From CAZMUN01 sp964569815 (lineage in GTDB: Archaea > Iainarchaeota > Iainarchaeia > Iainarchaeales > GCA-2688035), in contig CAZMUN010000001.1 of the NCBI GenBank assembly GCA_964569815.1, positions 18,797-82,796 of the forward strand: a stretch of 64,000 bases of DNA, written 5' to 3'. The position numbers were made by a program, and so were the translations under genes. Positions 24,362 to 34,007 of the stretch are shown here, in pieces (the first letter of the stretch is position 1; every line of letters begins with the position of its first letter). Below the pieces are notes generated by a model. The model was not told the DNA's origin. It did no database searches and saw nothing but the letters and a program-made list of their open reading frames with translations.

Positions 24362-26554
24362 TTACTCCAAGAAGAATTCGGCGCTTTTGACTGTGAGGTC
24401 CATGCCCTTTCTTTTTCTGACCTCTTCTATGACCATTTTCTGCATTTCGCGGGGCAGCTGCTCGTAGCCAGCGTATTCAGCTGTCCATATTGCGCGGCCT
24501 TGGGTTGCCCCCCTGATAGCGGCAGAAAAGCCAATTAGCTCTTTTACAGGCGCTTTTGCAATGAATATTGCGGAATCGCCCTCCTGCTTCATTTCCGTTA
24601 TCTGGGTTCTTCTCTGTCCCAATTCCTTGGAAACGCCTCCCATGTAGTCCTGCGGCGTTGTAATGAACAGAATCTGCTTTGGCTCCAAAAGCAGGGGGTC
24701 GGCTGTAAGCATGCATGCATAGCATGTCCTTGTCATCAAGGGAAGCACCTGTGCAGGGCCCCTGTGGATTGCATCCTCATGAAGCTTTGCGTCTTCCAGG
24801 CTTATCATGATTCCAAGGCCTTTTTCTTTGGCAAGAGGGCCTTCGTCCATTGCATCCCTAAATCCTTGAATGACAAGTTCCCTGATTTCATGCAGTGCCA
24901 CAATTCCGCGAGTCGTGTCCATTAAAACGCAGTTGTTGTGCACTGCCCAAATCTTCCTTGCTTCATCCCTTGAAAAGCCCATTTCCTCAAACTTTGCAAT
25001 CATGTCCTTGTCTTTTGGCTTTATTTTGCCATCTATTTTGGATTCGACAAGCTTGCCCAAAATCTCTTTTGGAACAGGCTTTGCACTCATCTTAAACTTG
25101 TTGTGCTTGTTAGGGCTTTTTCCCTCAAGCGTTGGAGAAGCCTTGTTTATGGTTTCCCTGTAAACGACAATCGGTGAGCTTACCTCAATAGGGATGCCGT
25201 GGTCTGTTTCAATCCTGTACTTTGTGACATCCAAATGCAGTTCTCCCATTCCTGACAAAAGGTGCTCTCCCGTTTCTTGGTTCAAGGTTGCGACAATGTT
25301 TGGGTCTTCTTTGGATATCTGCCTTATGACTTCAATCAGCTTTGGCAAATCCTTGGTTTGCTTTGGCTCAACGCTTATTGTCATTACCGGTTCGGCCGAG
25401 CTCTTAAAGCTTTCAAAGGGCTTTATTTCCTTGCTTGCAATCGTTTCGCCCGCAAACACCTCTTTAAGGCCTGTAATGCCTGCAATGTTTCCAGCCGGAA
25501 CAGCGTCAACCTTAATTCGTTCCTGGCCCATGAAAAGCACAACCTGCTGTATTGCAACTTCCTTCTGCATTCCTATTGCCCGAATTTTTGCTCCTGCTTT
25601 AAGGTTTCCTGAGTATATTCTGCCTGTTGCAATGTCGCCTGCATGCGGGTCCACAGTTACGTCTGTCACCATCATGCTTACAGGCCCATGTGGGTCGCAG
25701 CCAATCATGGCTTTTCCGGCCGCTGATTCAAAGTCGCCTGTCCAAATAGTTGTAGCCCTGTACTTTTGCGCTGCTATCGGGTCAGGCAAATGCTCTATTA
25801 CCATTTCGAAAAGAATTTCATGCAGCGGGCTTTTCTTTGCCAGCGTTTTTTGGTCCTCGTTTTTGCAGTACTCGAAAATGTCCTTAAAAGTTATCCCCGT
25901 TTTTTTCATAGAGCTGATGCTTATGGCCCAGTTGTGGTAAGCTGAACCAAAGGAGACAGAACCGTCATTTACCTTCACCTGCCAGTTTTCCTTTGCGTGC
26001 TTTTCAGCGTTGGCCTTTATCAGCTTGTTTACCTGTGCAATTGTTTTCACGAAACGCTCCTGCATCTGATCTGCATCTAATTGCAATTCGTTTACAAGCC
26101 TGTCAACCTTGTTTATAAACAAAACCGGCTTAACCTTCTCGCGCAATGCCTGCCTTATAACTGTTTCGGTTTGTGGCATTACCCCTTCCACTGAATCTAC
26201 AACAACTATGACGCCGTCAACGGCCCTCATGGCCCTTATTACTTCTCCTCCGAAATCGATGTGGCCCGGCGTATCAATGATATTGACCAAGTGCTTCTCG
26301 CCTTTGTATTCATGAACAAGGCTTATGTTTGCTGCATTTATCGTTATGCCGCGCTGCTGTTCCAGCTCGTAGTAGTCCATCATCCTCTGCTTTCCGGCAA
26401 GCTCTTCGCTCATAAGCCCTGCTGCAGCAATAAGGTTGTCTGTCATTGTCGTTTTGCCGTGGTCTATGTGGGCTACAACTCCCAAATTCCTTATGTTTTT
26501 CCGGTTATTCATAAGGCTTTCAGCAAGTTTTACCATGTCTTCTCGTCTACCCAT
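24362..26554 (-). CDS. fusA: Translation elongation factor EF-2
   Basis: A 730-residue archaeal translocase GTPase. G1 is VAHIDHGKTT, G3 is DTPGHIDFG and G4 is NKVD. In domain IV the motif LHEDAIHRGPAQV contains the histidine that becomes diphthamide in archaea and eukaryotes, so a diphthamide pathway is expected elsewhere in the genome. It lies between uS7 (12-base spacer) and EF-1alpha. Confidence 0.97.
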   Translation of the reverse strand: MGRREDMVKLAESLMNNRKNIRNLGVVAHIDHGKTTMTDNLIAAAGLMSEELAGKQRMMDYYELEQQRGITINAANISLVHEYKGEKHLVNIIDTPGHIDFGGEVIRAMRAVDGVIVVVDSVEGVMPQTETVIRQALREKVKPVLFINKVDRLVNELQLDADQMQERFVKTIAQVNKLIKANAEKHAKENWQVKVNDGSVSFGSAYHNWAISISSMKKTGITFKDIFEYCKNEDQKTLAKKSPLHEILFEMVIEHLPDPIAAQKYRATTIWTGDFESAAGKAMIGCDPHGPVSMMVTDVTVDPHAGDIATGRIYSGNLKAGAKIRAIGMQKEVAIQQVVLFMGQERIKVDAVPAGNIAGITGLKEVFAGETIASKEIKPFESFKSSAEPVMTISVEPKQTKDLPKLIEVIRQISKEDPNIVATLNQETGEHLLSGMGELHLDVTKYRIETDHGIPIEVSSPIVVYRETINKASPTLEGKSPNKHNKFKMSAKPVPKEILGKLVESKIDGKIKPKDKDMIAKFEEMGFSRDEARKIWAVHNNCVLMDTTRGIVALHEIRELVIQGFRDAMDEGPLAKEKGLGIMISLEDAKLHEDAIHRGPAQVLPLMTRTCYACMLTADPLLLEPKQILFITTPQDYMGGVSKELGQRRTQITEMKQEGDSAIFIAKAPVKELIGFSAAIRGATQGRAIWTAEYAGYEQLPREMQKMVIEEVRKRKGMDLTVKSAEFFLE

Positions 26555-26566
26555 AGAACCACCTAT

Positions 26567-27169
26567 TTATCTGCTGCTTTTTGCAATCCTTTCAACTTCA
26601 TCGCGCCTTTTCACAGAAAGGCTTTTTGTATCCTGTTTTGATGCCAGAATAAGCTCTTCAGCCAAAGCTTCGCCTGCGCTTACCTTTTTGTTAAACGAGC
26701 CTACAAACCCTGCCAAAGCAATGTTTTTCAAGGCCTCATCAAGCCTTGTCATTGGGGCAACATCCACTGCAACCGCGTACGCAATGCCTCCCCTTTTTAT
26801 CTTTGTGGTGTCCTCTCTTGGAGCGGCGTTTTCCAAAGCTTTTACCAGCACCTGCAGAGGGTTTTCTTTGGTTTGCCTTTCCACTATTTCAAAGGCCTCT
26901 TCAACTACCCTCATGGCTTGAAGCTTTTTTCCGCAGCTGTTCCTGCCCCTTACATACTTTCCTGAAAGCTTTCTCTTGCCTTGACCAGACCTCATAACCT
27001 TGTTTATAAGCCTTTCAACAACGCTTATCTTTCCTTTCTCAAAGCTTTTGCTGGTTTGTCGGCCAAAACTGTGTGGAATCTCCTTTGATTGCAGGACTAT
27101 GTAGCGGGCCAGCCCTGGGTCTGAAACTTTGACGCCATCTGTACTCCATTTTCCAAAAACTGAAACCAT
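26567..27169 (-). CDS. rps7: 30S ribosomal protein uS7
   Basis: A 200-residue archaeal uS7. FEKGKISVVERLINKVMRSG and NPLQVLVKALENAAPREDTT are the conserved rRNA-contact stretches, and the C-terminus reads DEVERIAKSSR. It nucleates the head of the small subunit and touches the E site. Position between uS12 and EF-2 is standard. Confidence 0.97.
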   Translation of the reverse strand: MVSVFGKWSTDGVKVSDPGLARYIVLQSKEIPHSFGRQTSKSFEKGKISVVERLINKVMRSGQGKRKLSGKYVRGRNSCGKKLQAMRVVEEAFEIVERQTKENPLQVLVKALENAAPREDTTKIKRGGIAYAVAVDVAPMTRLDEALKNIALAGFVGSFNKKVSAGEALAEELILASKQDTKSLSVKRRDEVERIAKSSR

Positions 27170-27179
27170 TCAAAAAACA

Positions 27180-27608
27180 CTATCTCTTAACCTTCTCTTT
27201 TTTGCCTGTTCTAAGCATTTCCAAAGCCTGGTTGTTTACATGTGTGACGCGGTATTTCACTCCCCAAAGGTCCCCTTTTGGGCCCTTCTGTGCGCCGCCG
27301 ATTCCTTCCACAATGACTTCGTCGTGCTCGTCAATAAACTTTATTGCCCCGTCATATGGCGCCAAAGCAGTCAACTGCTTTCCATTCTTTATAAGCTGTA
27401 CCCTGACACATTTTCTTATGCCTGAGTTTGGCTGTTTTGCTGTCACGCCCCGCTTTTCAATTACAATTCCGCGCCCTTGTGGCGCACCCTCAAGCAGGTC
27501 ATGCTTTTCACGCAAATGCAGTTTTTTTCTCTTATACCTTGGATTCTTCCATTTCCAGCGAAGCCTGTCCTCTTCAAGCTTCCTTGCTGCAAATTCTCCT
27601 CTAGCCAT
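27180..27608 (-). CDS. rps12: 30S ribosomal protein uS12
   Basis: A 142-residue archaeal uS12 with GRGIVIEKRGVTAKQPNSGI and the decoding-centre loop, and KNGKQLTALAPYDGAIKFID. ATG 27608 (MARGEF) has GGTGA five bases upstream; a GTG at 27620 lies inside that ribosome site and is unlikely. It shapes the decoding centre. Confidence 0.97.
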   Translation of the reverse strand: MARGEFAARKLEEDRLRWKWKNPRYKRKKLHLREKHDLLEGAPQGRGIVIEKRGVTAKQPNSGIRKCVRVQLIKNGKQLTALAPYDGAIKFIDEHDEVIVEGIGGAQKGPKGDLWGVKYRVTHVNNQALEMLRTGKKEKVKR

Positions 27609-27624
27609 AATCTTCACCAAAAAT

Positions 27625-28038
27625 TCAGCGGATTTTTATGTCCCCAATACCATAATTTCTTTTAGCCAATGCTTTAATTCTTTTCACCCGGCTCATGTTT
27701 CCTAAAATCTTTCTTTTTTCACCTGATTCAAGCAAAACGCTGGCTATTTTCTTTCCATCTTTTTCAGAAAAGTTTACCTCTTTAATCTTGATGTTATACA
27801 AAGCCTTTTTAATGAATTCCTCTGGCGTCTTTGCGTATTCAAGCAATTCAACGCTTAGCTTGAGATTTTCCCTAAGCCTTTTGACGCCCGAAGCGTTTTT
27901 TCCAATTGCCTTTCCAAGCTCGCTTTTTCTTACAAGGAAAGCAATTGTCTTGCCTTGAACAACACAGTCGCGGGCATTTGCCTTGGTGATGCTGTTCAGT
28001 GCATTCAAATAAAAAATGTCGTCGCTTGTTAACTTCAT
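27625..28038 (-). CDS. nusA: NusA-like KH-domain protein
   Basis: A 137-residue protein equal to the two KH domains of NusA without the bacterial N-terminal and S1 parts. VVQGKTIAFLVRKSELGKAI and GKNASGVKRLRENLKLSVEL show the first KH, and the second is degenerate. Archaea encode this short form between eL30 and uS12, as here. It is thought to bind RNA and act with RNA polymerase; the precise role is unsettled. Confidence 0.9.
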   Translation of the reverse strand: MKLTSDDIFYLNALNSITKANARDCVVQGKTIAFLVRKSELGKAIGKNASGVKRLRENLKLSVELLEYAKTPEEFIKKALYNIKIKEVNFSEKDGKKIASVLLESGEKRKILGNMSRVKRIKALAKRNYGIGDIKIR

Positions 28039-28051
28039 CTAAGAACACTGT

Positions 28052-28360
28052 TTACTTTGATTTCGCTATATCCAGAACCCTGCTTTTTCCCTTGTCCAAG
28101 ACCGTTGCAAAAGAAACAACAAACGGCTTTCCGCAATAGCTGCCTATTTCCAGGCCGTTGGCGTCGAATTCGTAAAACGGAACCTTTGAGGCCCGGCAAA
28201 TCTCGCGAACTCTTTCCTTTGCATACTTTTCAGCGTTTCTGCTTGAAATTACAAGCTTGCTTGACCCATCCAGCACGGTTTTTTCCACCTGCCTTTTGCC
28301 AAAAAAAACTTTGCCTGTGTCTACCGCTCTTCTCAGTTCCTTTCCAACATCAATAGCCAT
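28052..28360 (-). CDS. rpl30e: 50S ribosomal protein eL30
   Basis: A 102-residue L7Ae-fold protein: LRRAVDTGKVFFGKRQVEKT at the N-terminus, KLVISSRNAEKYAKERVREI and VPFYEFDANGLEIGSYCGKP. The KLVI.. and GxYCGKPF patterns are eL30 signatures, distinguishing it from L7Ae. Located after RpoA'' in the archaeal rpo-str operon. Confidence 0.94.
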   Translation of the reverse strand: MAIDVGKELRRAVDTGKVFFGKRQVEKTVLDGSSKLVISSRNAEKYAKERVREICRASKVPFYEFDANGLEIGSYCGKPFVVSFATVLDKGKSRVLDIAKSK

Positions 28361-28373
28361 TTTCTACTGCGCC

Positions 28374-29564
28374 TCACTTTCCCTTCATTATCAATTCAAC
28401 AACGCCTGTGCCAACTTTAACAGGCTGCCCTACAATGATGTTTTCAACTACTCCCCGAAGCTCCTCTTTTTCGCCGCGGAATGCAGCGTCAAGCAAATGC
28501 TTCACTGTTTCTTCAAAGGCTGCTCTGGCAAAAGGGCTTTTTTTCTCCCTTGTTATTCCTGTTCTTACAATCCCTTTAATGCTTCCGCCAAAAGTCATCA
28601 GGTCTGCTAAAAGCATCAAATGCCTCAAATCAACAAGTATGCCGTTTTCATCCAGTGTTCGGAAAAGCTCGTTAAAAATCATTGTTCGGCCTGCTTCGAT
28701 TCCAAGGACGTTGCTTACTTCCATTATGTCGTTTGTAATAGTTCTGCTGCCATCTATTTCCGGCAGCTTGAGCACTGCTTTCAGGTTGCTTCCGCTTGTT
28801 TTGATTACAAACTCCTTGTTTTCCTCTACAACGAGAACCTTTTCAATTCCTCTCACCCCGTAAATCCTTGTGTTCAAAAGCTTGAGGAAATTTCTTCTTA
28901 TCCTCAGCAGAGGCTCTCTTTTTGAAAAGGTGAATTCCACGCTAAGCTTCCGCTGCCTGGTTTTTGAATTCTTAATGCTTTTCTTAAGCTTGTCAACAAG
29001 CTCTTTTTCGTCAAGGCCGCGTTCTTTTATTTCATCAGGCAAAAGACTTACCATGACTTTTTTTTGCGAAAACTCTTCTTTCATCTCGCTTACATCGGAA
29101 AACCTTACGTCTATCAAGCTTTTGGCAAACTTCTCTGTTTTTGTTTTGTCCTTTCCAATTTCAGGTGTCAAATAAATCGTCATAGTCGGGTATTTGGCTT
29201 TGCTTCTTCCGTCAACTATTTCTTCAACGCGCTGAATTCCTGAACCAACACTTACTTCTGCTGCGCCAGCATAGTGTTTTGTTCTCAGAGTAAGCTGTGT
29301 TCCTGGCTCGCCAAGGCTTTGCGCGGCAACAATTCCAACCGCTTCCCCTGGCTCTGCTTTCAATGAATTGAATTTTTCTTCAACAATCTTTTTGAATTCT
29401 TCCGTTTTTTGCTTGCTCATCTTTTTCTGTTCTGCTATGAGCTCAATTTCGTCCAGAACGCTTTTTGGCATTGGAAGATTTTCCCAGTCTTCTACCGGAG
29501 CAGGCTTCTTTTCCACTGGTTTTTCTTTTTCTTTTTTTGCTTTGGCTGTTTTTTTCTTTGGCAT
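28374..29564 (-). CDS. rpoA2: RNA polymerase subunit A'' (Rpo1C)
   Basis: A 396-residue C-terminal part of the largest polymerase subunit. The trigger-loop region is visible (GEAVGIVAAQSLGEPGTQLT, LRTKHYAGAAEVSVGSG) and the C-terminal clamp follows. An N-terminal stretch of ~25 Lys/Glu/Pro residues precedes the conserved part, again a charged extension. The stop of A' is adjacent; archaea split this subunit into A' and A''. Confidence 0.96.
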   Translation of the reverse strand: MPKKKTAKAKKEKEKPVEKKPAPVEDWENLPMPKSVLDEIELIAEQKKMSKQKTEEFKKIVEEKFNSLKAEPGEAVGIVAAQSLGEPGTQLTLRTKHYAGAAEVSVGSGIQRVEEIVDGRSKAKYPTMTIYLTPEIGKDKTKTEKFAKSLIDVRFSDVSEMKEEFSQKKVMVSLLPDEIKERGLDEKELVDKLKKSIKNSKTRQRKLSVEFTFSKREPLLRIRRNFLKLLNTRIYGVRGIEKVLVVEENKEFVIKTSGSNLKAVLKLPEIDGSRTITNDIMEVSNVLGIEAGRTMIFNELFRTLDENGILVDLRHLMLLADLMTFGGSIKGIVRTGITREKKSPFARAAFEETVKHLLDAAFRGEKEELRGVVENIIVGQPVKVGTGVVELIMKGK

Positions 29565-32174
29565 TTAACGCACCTTCTCCGACTCTTTTTCCAAGTCGAT
29601 GTTCTTTCCCTTGTTCGTGTTTTTTGGAAAGATTCCGTCTTCCCCGTAACTGTACTGTATTACGTCAGCTGAAGCCGTTCTTACAGTGCTGTCGTTGTTT
29701 ACAACAAGATCCTTAAGGCTGTTTGCAAGCCGCCTGTAGAGGTATCCTGAAACCTTGGTTGAAACCCCTGTGTCTACTTCGCCCTGCCTGCCTCCCATGC
29801 TGTGGTAAAAGTATTCTTTGACATTCATTCCGTCCATGAAATTTGATTTAATGAAGCCGCCTGCCTCAACTCCGACATCGTTTTTCTCGTTTAATGTTAT
29901 AAGCCTGTTTGTGTAGCCTCGCTTTGGCCTTCCTTCCCTTACGTTTGCCTGGCCCCAGAAGCCAGCTATATTCATCAGGTTGATGCTGCTTCCTCGGCTT
30001 CCTGAAACAATCATAACCATTGTATTAAGCTTTGGCCTTTCGGTCATTATCTGCTCTATTTTTTCCTTCATCAAAAGCTGCTCTATTTTGCCCTTGGTTT
30101 TGCCTGCAAGCCTCATCATTTCCGCTTCAAAGCTTTCCTCAAGGCTTTTTCCAGGCAAATGCTGCAAGGTGCCTTTCTCAAACTTGTCTGTGAGCTTTTT
30201 TCCCTCATTAAGCATTTCTTCAATCGCTTTTTCTCTTGCCTTAACCAAAGAGCTTCCAATTTTGTATTCGTCAACGCCTGCAGTCATTCCCTTCTTTGTC
30301 AAAAGGTCTGCAACAACCCTGTTGACGTTGTAATAAAAGTCTTCTATGACTTCGCTTGGGTAATTCCTGGCAAGCGCGTCTATGAGCTTTCCGCTGACTT
30401 CACCCAAGCTCTCCTTGTCAATGACTCCTGAAACAAGGTTGCCGTTCTTTATCTTCAGGTATGCATCATAAGGGCATTTTTCTTTCGAGCAGCTCTTGCA
30501 GATGCCTGTTTTGTTCAAAATCTTGCACATGTTTGTCTTGTATTCCAAATTTAGGTCTTTTGGCAGGATTTGCGAAAAAATGAGCTTTCCTGAATAGTTT
30601 TTGCCTCGGTCTGGCTTTGGCAGTTCAGTTAAACCCATTTCGAAAAAGTACTGCATTGCCTCTTCTCTTGGAAATTCTGTTGTGTTCATGGTCAAAACAA
30701 AGGTTCCTGAAACGCCGTCCTCGTCCATTATTATTACCGGTGCGCCATACCTTGGGCTGATTACCTGGTCCCTTACATACATGAGCTCGCGGGCCTCTGT
30801 TTTTCCTTCCTCTGTCTGAGGGACATGAACATTCATTTCGTCTCCGTCGAAGTCTGCGTTGTAGGGCTTGCAGACAATAGGGTTTATTCTGAAGGTTTTG
30901 CCCGGCATTATTCTCACCGAGTGGGCCAGCATGCTCAGCCTGTGCAAAGAAGGCTGCCTGTTAAACAAAACAATGTCGCCGTCCTGAAGCCTTCTTTCAA
31001 TCTTAAAGCCTGGTTCCATTTCTTTCGAAATCTCTTCCTGGTTTGTTTCATCGACTTTTTTTCTGGTTTCATCAGGCCTTATTACATAGACCACGCGGTC
31101 TGTTTCTTTGACAAGCTTTTGCAAGTCCTTTTTGTTCCACTCTGTAACCATTTCCGGAACCGTAAGTTCTTCCCCAATCTCTTTTGGGATTCCGACTTCA
31201 CTGATTTTAATAAAGGGGTCTGGTGTAACTGTTGACCTTGCAGCAAAATTGACTCTTTTTCCGGTCAAATTGTGCCTGAATCGGCCTTTTTTTCCCTTAA
31301 GCCTTTGAACAAGCGTTCTTAGAGCGCGCCCGCTCCTATGCTTTGCCGGAGGCACGCCTGCAGTGTTGTTGTCAAAATAGGTTGTAACATGGTATTGCAG
31401 CAAGTCCCAAAGGTCTTCTATGATAAGCTGTGGCGCCCCTGCATCAATGTTGTCCTTCAAACGCAGGTTTATTCTGATAATATCGACAAGCTTGTGCGTT
31501 AAATCGTCTTCGCTTTTTATTCCTGACTCAAGCGTAATGCTTGGCCTTATCGTAATCGGAGGAACAGGCAGGACTTTCATGATAAACCATTCAGGCTGAA
31601 CCCTTTCTGGGTCGTATCCAAAAAGCTGCAAATCCAAATCAGGTATTTTTTCAATCCATTCCCTTATCTCCGTAGGGTAAATTCTTTCCTTGTTGTAGAA
31701 AAAGTTGGTTGGCTTGTCCAACAGCACTTTTCCTTTTGTTGCATTACAGTGTGGGCATTTCTTGGAGAGCTTGGCTTTTGCAATTATTTTCTTTGCAATT
31801 GAATCAATGTCTTCAATGCGAAGGTTTTTTCTGTATTTTTCAAGCTTTTCGTCTGCTAAAGCAATTCTTCCGCATTCCCTGCAGGTTGCGTGCATCAAAA
31901 GCTCGATTCTTCGCCCGAACTCGCTGTGCACAACAGGCCTTATCAGTTCCAGGCTGCCAAAATGCCCTGGGCACTTCTTCATTCGCTGGCCACAGGTCTT
32001 GCATCTTAACCCTGGGTTTATTACGCCCAAATGAGGGTCCATGAGACCAGATTCCATTGGATAGCCGTCTTTGTCATAAGTGTCCGGGCTTTTTATTTCC
32101 AGTGCAGACATTTTTCGAACCATCTTTGGGCTCAAAAGCTTGAACTCTATTGCCTTTATTTTTTTCATAAGCAT
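29565..32174 (-). CDS. rpoA1: RNA polymerase subunit A' (Rpo1N)
   Basis: An 869-residue subunit with the active-site loop NADFDGDEMNVHVP holding the three catalytic Mg-binding aspartates, the N-terminal zinc sites (CKTCGQRMKKCPGHFG and CRECG), the clamp and the bridge-helix region (GSRGSSINLMNIAGFWGQ). A second ATG at 32168 is an alternative start. It is between B' and A'' in the standard order. Confidence 0.97.
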   Translation of the reverse strand: MLMKKIKAIEFKLLSPKMVRKMSALEIKSPDTYDKDGYPMESGLMDPHLGVINPGLRCKTCGQRMKKCPGHFGSLELIRPVVHSEFGRRIELLMHATCRECGRIALADEKLEKYRKNLRIEDIDSIAKKIIAKAKLSKKCPHCNATKGKVLLDKPTNFFYNKERIYPTEIREWIEKIPDLDLQLFGYDPERVQPEWFIMKVLPVPPITIRPSITLESGIKSEDDLTHKLVDIIRINLRLKDNIDAGAPQLIIEDLWDLLQYHVTTYFDNNTAGVPPAKHRSGRALRTLVQRLKGKKGRFRHNLTGKRVNFAARSTVTPDPFIKISEVGIPKEIGEELTVPEMVTEWNKKDLQKLVKETDRVVYVIRPDETRKKVDETNQEEISKEMEPGFKIERRLQDGDIVLFNRQPSLHRLSMLAHSVRIMPGKTFRINPIVCKPYNADFDGDEMNVHVPQTEEGKTEARELMYVRDQVISPRYGAPVIIMDEDGVSGTFVLTMNTTEFPREEAMQYFFEMGLTELPKPDRGKNYSGKLIFSQILPKDLNLEYKTNMCKILNKTGICKSCSKEKCPYDAYLKIKNGNLVSGVIDKESLGEVSGKLIDALARNYPSEVIEDFYYNVNRVVADLLTKKGMTAGVDEYKIGSSLVKAREKAIEEMLNEGKKLTDKFEKGTLQHLPGKSLEESFEAEMMRLAGKTKGKIEQLLMKEKIEQIMTERPKLNTMVMIVSGSRGSSINLMNIAGFWGQANVREGRPKRGYTNRLITLNEKNDVGVEAGGFIKSNFMDGMNVKEYFYHSMGGRQGEVDTGVSTKVSGYLYRRLANSLKDLVVNNDSTVRTASADVIQYSYGEDGIFPKNTNKGKNIDLEKESEKVR

Positions 32175-32178
32175 GCTA

Positions 32179-34002
32179 TCACGCCCTGTCCCCTATAGCG
32201 ATTTTCGGAAAAATTCCCAGTGCCTTGAGCTCGTCAAGCATTAGCTTAAACCCGTAACTCATTTCCACAGGGTAAACCATGCTTCCGTCGCACAACGGGC
32301 AAAACCGCCTATTCCTTATCTGGTCCCTTATGGCTATAACACCGCATTTTTCGCAAACCAGTTCCACAACGCGGTCGCTGTCCTCAATAAACTTTTCCTG
32401 CAAAAGCATTGCCGCCCCATGCCCTACAAGGGTTTCGCCTTCCATTTCACCAAACCTTAAGCCGCCTTCTTTTTCCTTTCCTTCAGTAGGCTGCCTTGTC
32501 AAAATCTGAACCGGGCCACGGGAACGCGCCTGCATTTTGTGGGCAACCATATGGAAAAGCCTCCTGTAAGCAATTACGCCTGTAAAGACCTGGCCTTCAA
32601 GCCTTTGGCCTGTTACCCCGTCATAGAATGTTTCTTTTCCATCGCCCCTGAATCCCCTTTCTTTAAGCATTTTTTCCAACTCTTCCCGCCCAAGGCTGTT
32701 AAAAGGAGTTCCATCAACTTCATCGCCCTTCAAAGAGCTCACTTTTCCGCCAAGCATCTCAAGCAAATGCCCCACAGTCATTCGGCTTGGAATACTATGC
32801 GGGTTTATAATCAAATCAGGCTTTACGCCCTCAGCAGTAAAAGGCATGTCCTCTTCCGGAATGATTGCCCCAATAACACCCTTCTGCCCATGCCTACTGC
32901 TGAACTTGTCTCCCACTTCAGGAGTCATCGTTGACCTTACTTTTACCTTGGCAAGCCTGTTGCCATCCTCGTTCTCCGTAACCATCACAGAATCCACTAT
33001 GCCTGGCTTTCCTTTCCTAGTGGAAACACTGCTGTCGCGCCTTTTTTCCTTCACGACGCCGAACTCGGAAATTTCCTCCAAAAACCTTGGGGGAGAAGTC
33101 CTGCCAATAACTATTTCCTTTTCATCAACAAACTGCTCTATGTTCACCAAACCATCTTCCCCAAGCTTCTTATAGGCTTCCTCACCCAAATAGCCCACGG
33201 TTTCCTCCACAGGCAGCTCAAACCGGTCAGACTGGCCTCCTGGGTAACGCTGTTCAATGCCCTCATAGGCCCGGTAGTAAGAGCTTCGACCCATGCCCCT
33301 TTCAACAGAACCCCTGTTCAAAACCAATGCATCCAACGTGTTAAACGTTCGATAAGGCAAAATTGCAACAACCAAATTCTGGGTTTCGGGCCTTTTGTCA
33401 AGGTCAAGAAGCCTCATAGTGCGACTCTTAACCAGGCTCTTCTGCGGATAGTAAAGCAAGTAACTTTCAGTATCGCTCCTCAAATTGTAATTTATTCCCC
33501 CTATTCCAAGGCTCTGCTTAAACATCTTTGCACCATGCAAAGCCTTTCCAGCCATGTCATGCTGGACATAAGGAATCATTGAAGTTACAACGCTAAGAAT
33601 GCCAATAGGGTTTATCTCCAAGTGAGTGTGGTCCTTTGAAAGCTCTTCTTCCGAAGCCGCAATCAAGGCATTTTCCTCTTCCTCTGAGTCAAGGTACTCA
33701 ATGCAGCCCTCTTTAACCAAATCCTGCCATGAGGCCTTTCCCTCCTTCAACTTTTTCAAATGCTCTTCAGTAACCTTTGGCTTGCCGTTCTCCACCACAA
33801 TAACAGGCCTCTGGAGCCTGCCGGCATCAGTGTTAATGTAAAGCTCTTCCGTATCCTGATGGTAGGCAACGTTAACCTGAGAATCTATTTTGTCGCTTCT
33901 CCTAGCCTTAACCATTTCCTCAGTAAGCTTTTCAGGCTGCTCATGGAAGCCTATAAGCCTTCCATTGATGTAAACTTTTGCAATCTTTCTTTTTGCAGGC
34001 AT
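32179..34002 (-). CDS. rpoB1: RNA polymerase subunit B' (Rpo2C)
   Basis: A 607-residue C-terminal part of the second-largest subunit. KFSSRHGQKGVIGAIIPEED and the zinc motif CEKCGVIAIRD...CPLC are visible, and the hybrid-binding region is complete. ATG 34002 is preceded by GTGATTTTT, the usual local ribosome-site pattern. The B gene is split into B' and B'', as in methanogens, Archaeoglobus and various DPANN archaea. Confidence 0.96.
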   Translation of the reverse strand: MPAKRKIAKVYINGRLIGFHEQPEKLTEEMVKARRSDKIDSQVNVAYHQDTEELYINTDAGRLQRPVIVVENGKPKVTEEHLKKLKEGKASWQDLVKEGCIEYLDSEEEENALIAASEEELSKDHTHLEINPIGILSVVTSMIPYVQHDMAGKALHGAKMFKQSLGIGGINYNLRSDTESYLLYYPQKSLVKSRTMRLLDLDKRPETQNLVVAILPYRTFNTLDALVLNRGSVERGMGRSSYYRAYEGIEQRYPGGQSDRFELPVEETVGYLGEEAYKKLGEDGLVNIEQFVDEKEIVIGRTSPPRFLEEISEFGVVKEKRRDSSVSTRKGKPGIVDSVMVTENEDGNRLAKVKVRSTMTPEVGDKFSSRHGQKGVIGAIIPEEDMPFTAEGVKPDLIINPHSIPSRMTVGHLLEMLGGKVSSLKGDEVDGTPFNSLGREELEKMLKERGFRGDGKETFYDGVTGQRLEGQVFTGVIAYRRLFHMVAHKMQARSRGPVQILTRQPTEGKEKEGGLRFGEMEGETLVGHGAAMLLQEKFIEDSDRVVELVCEKCGVIAIRDQIRNRRFCPLCDGSMVYPVEMSYGFKLMLDELKALGIFPKIAIGDRA

Positions 34003-34007
34003 AAAAA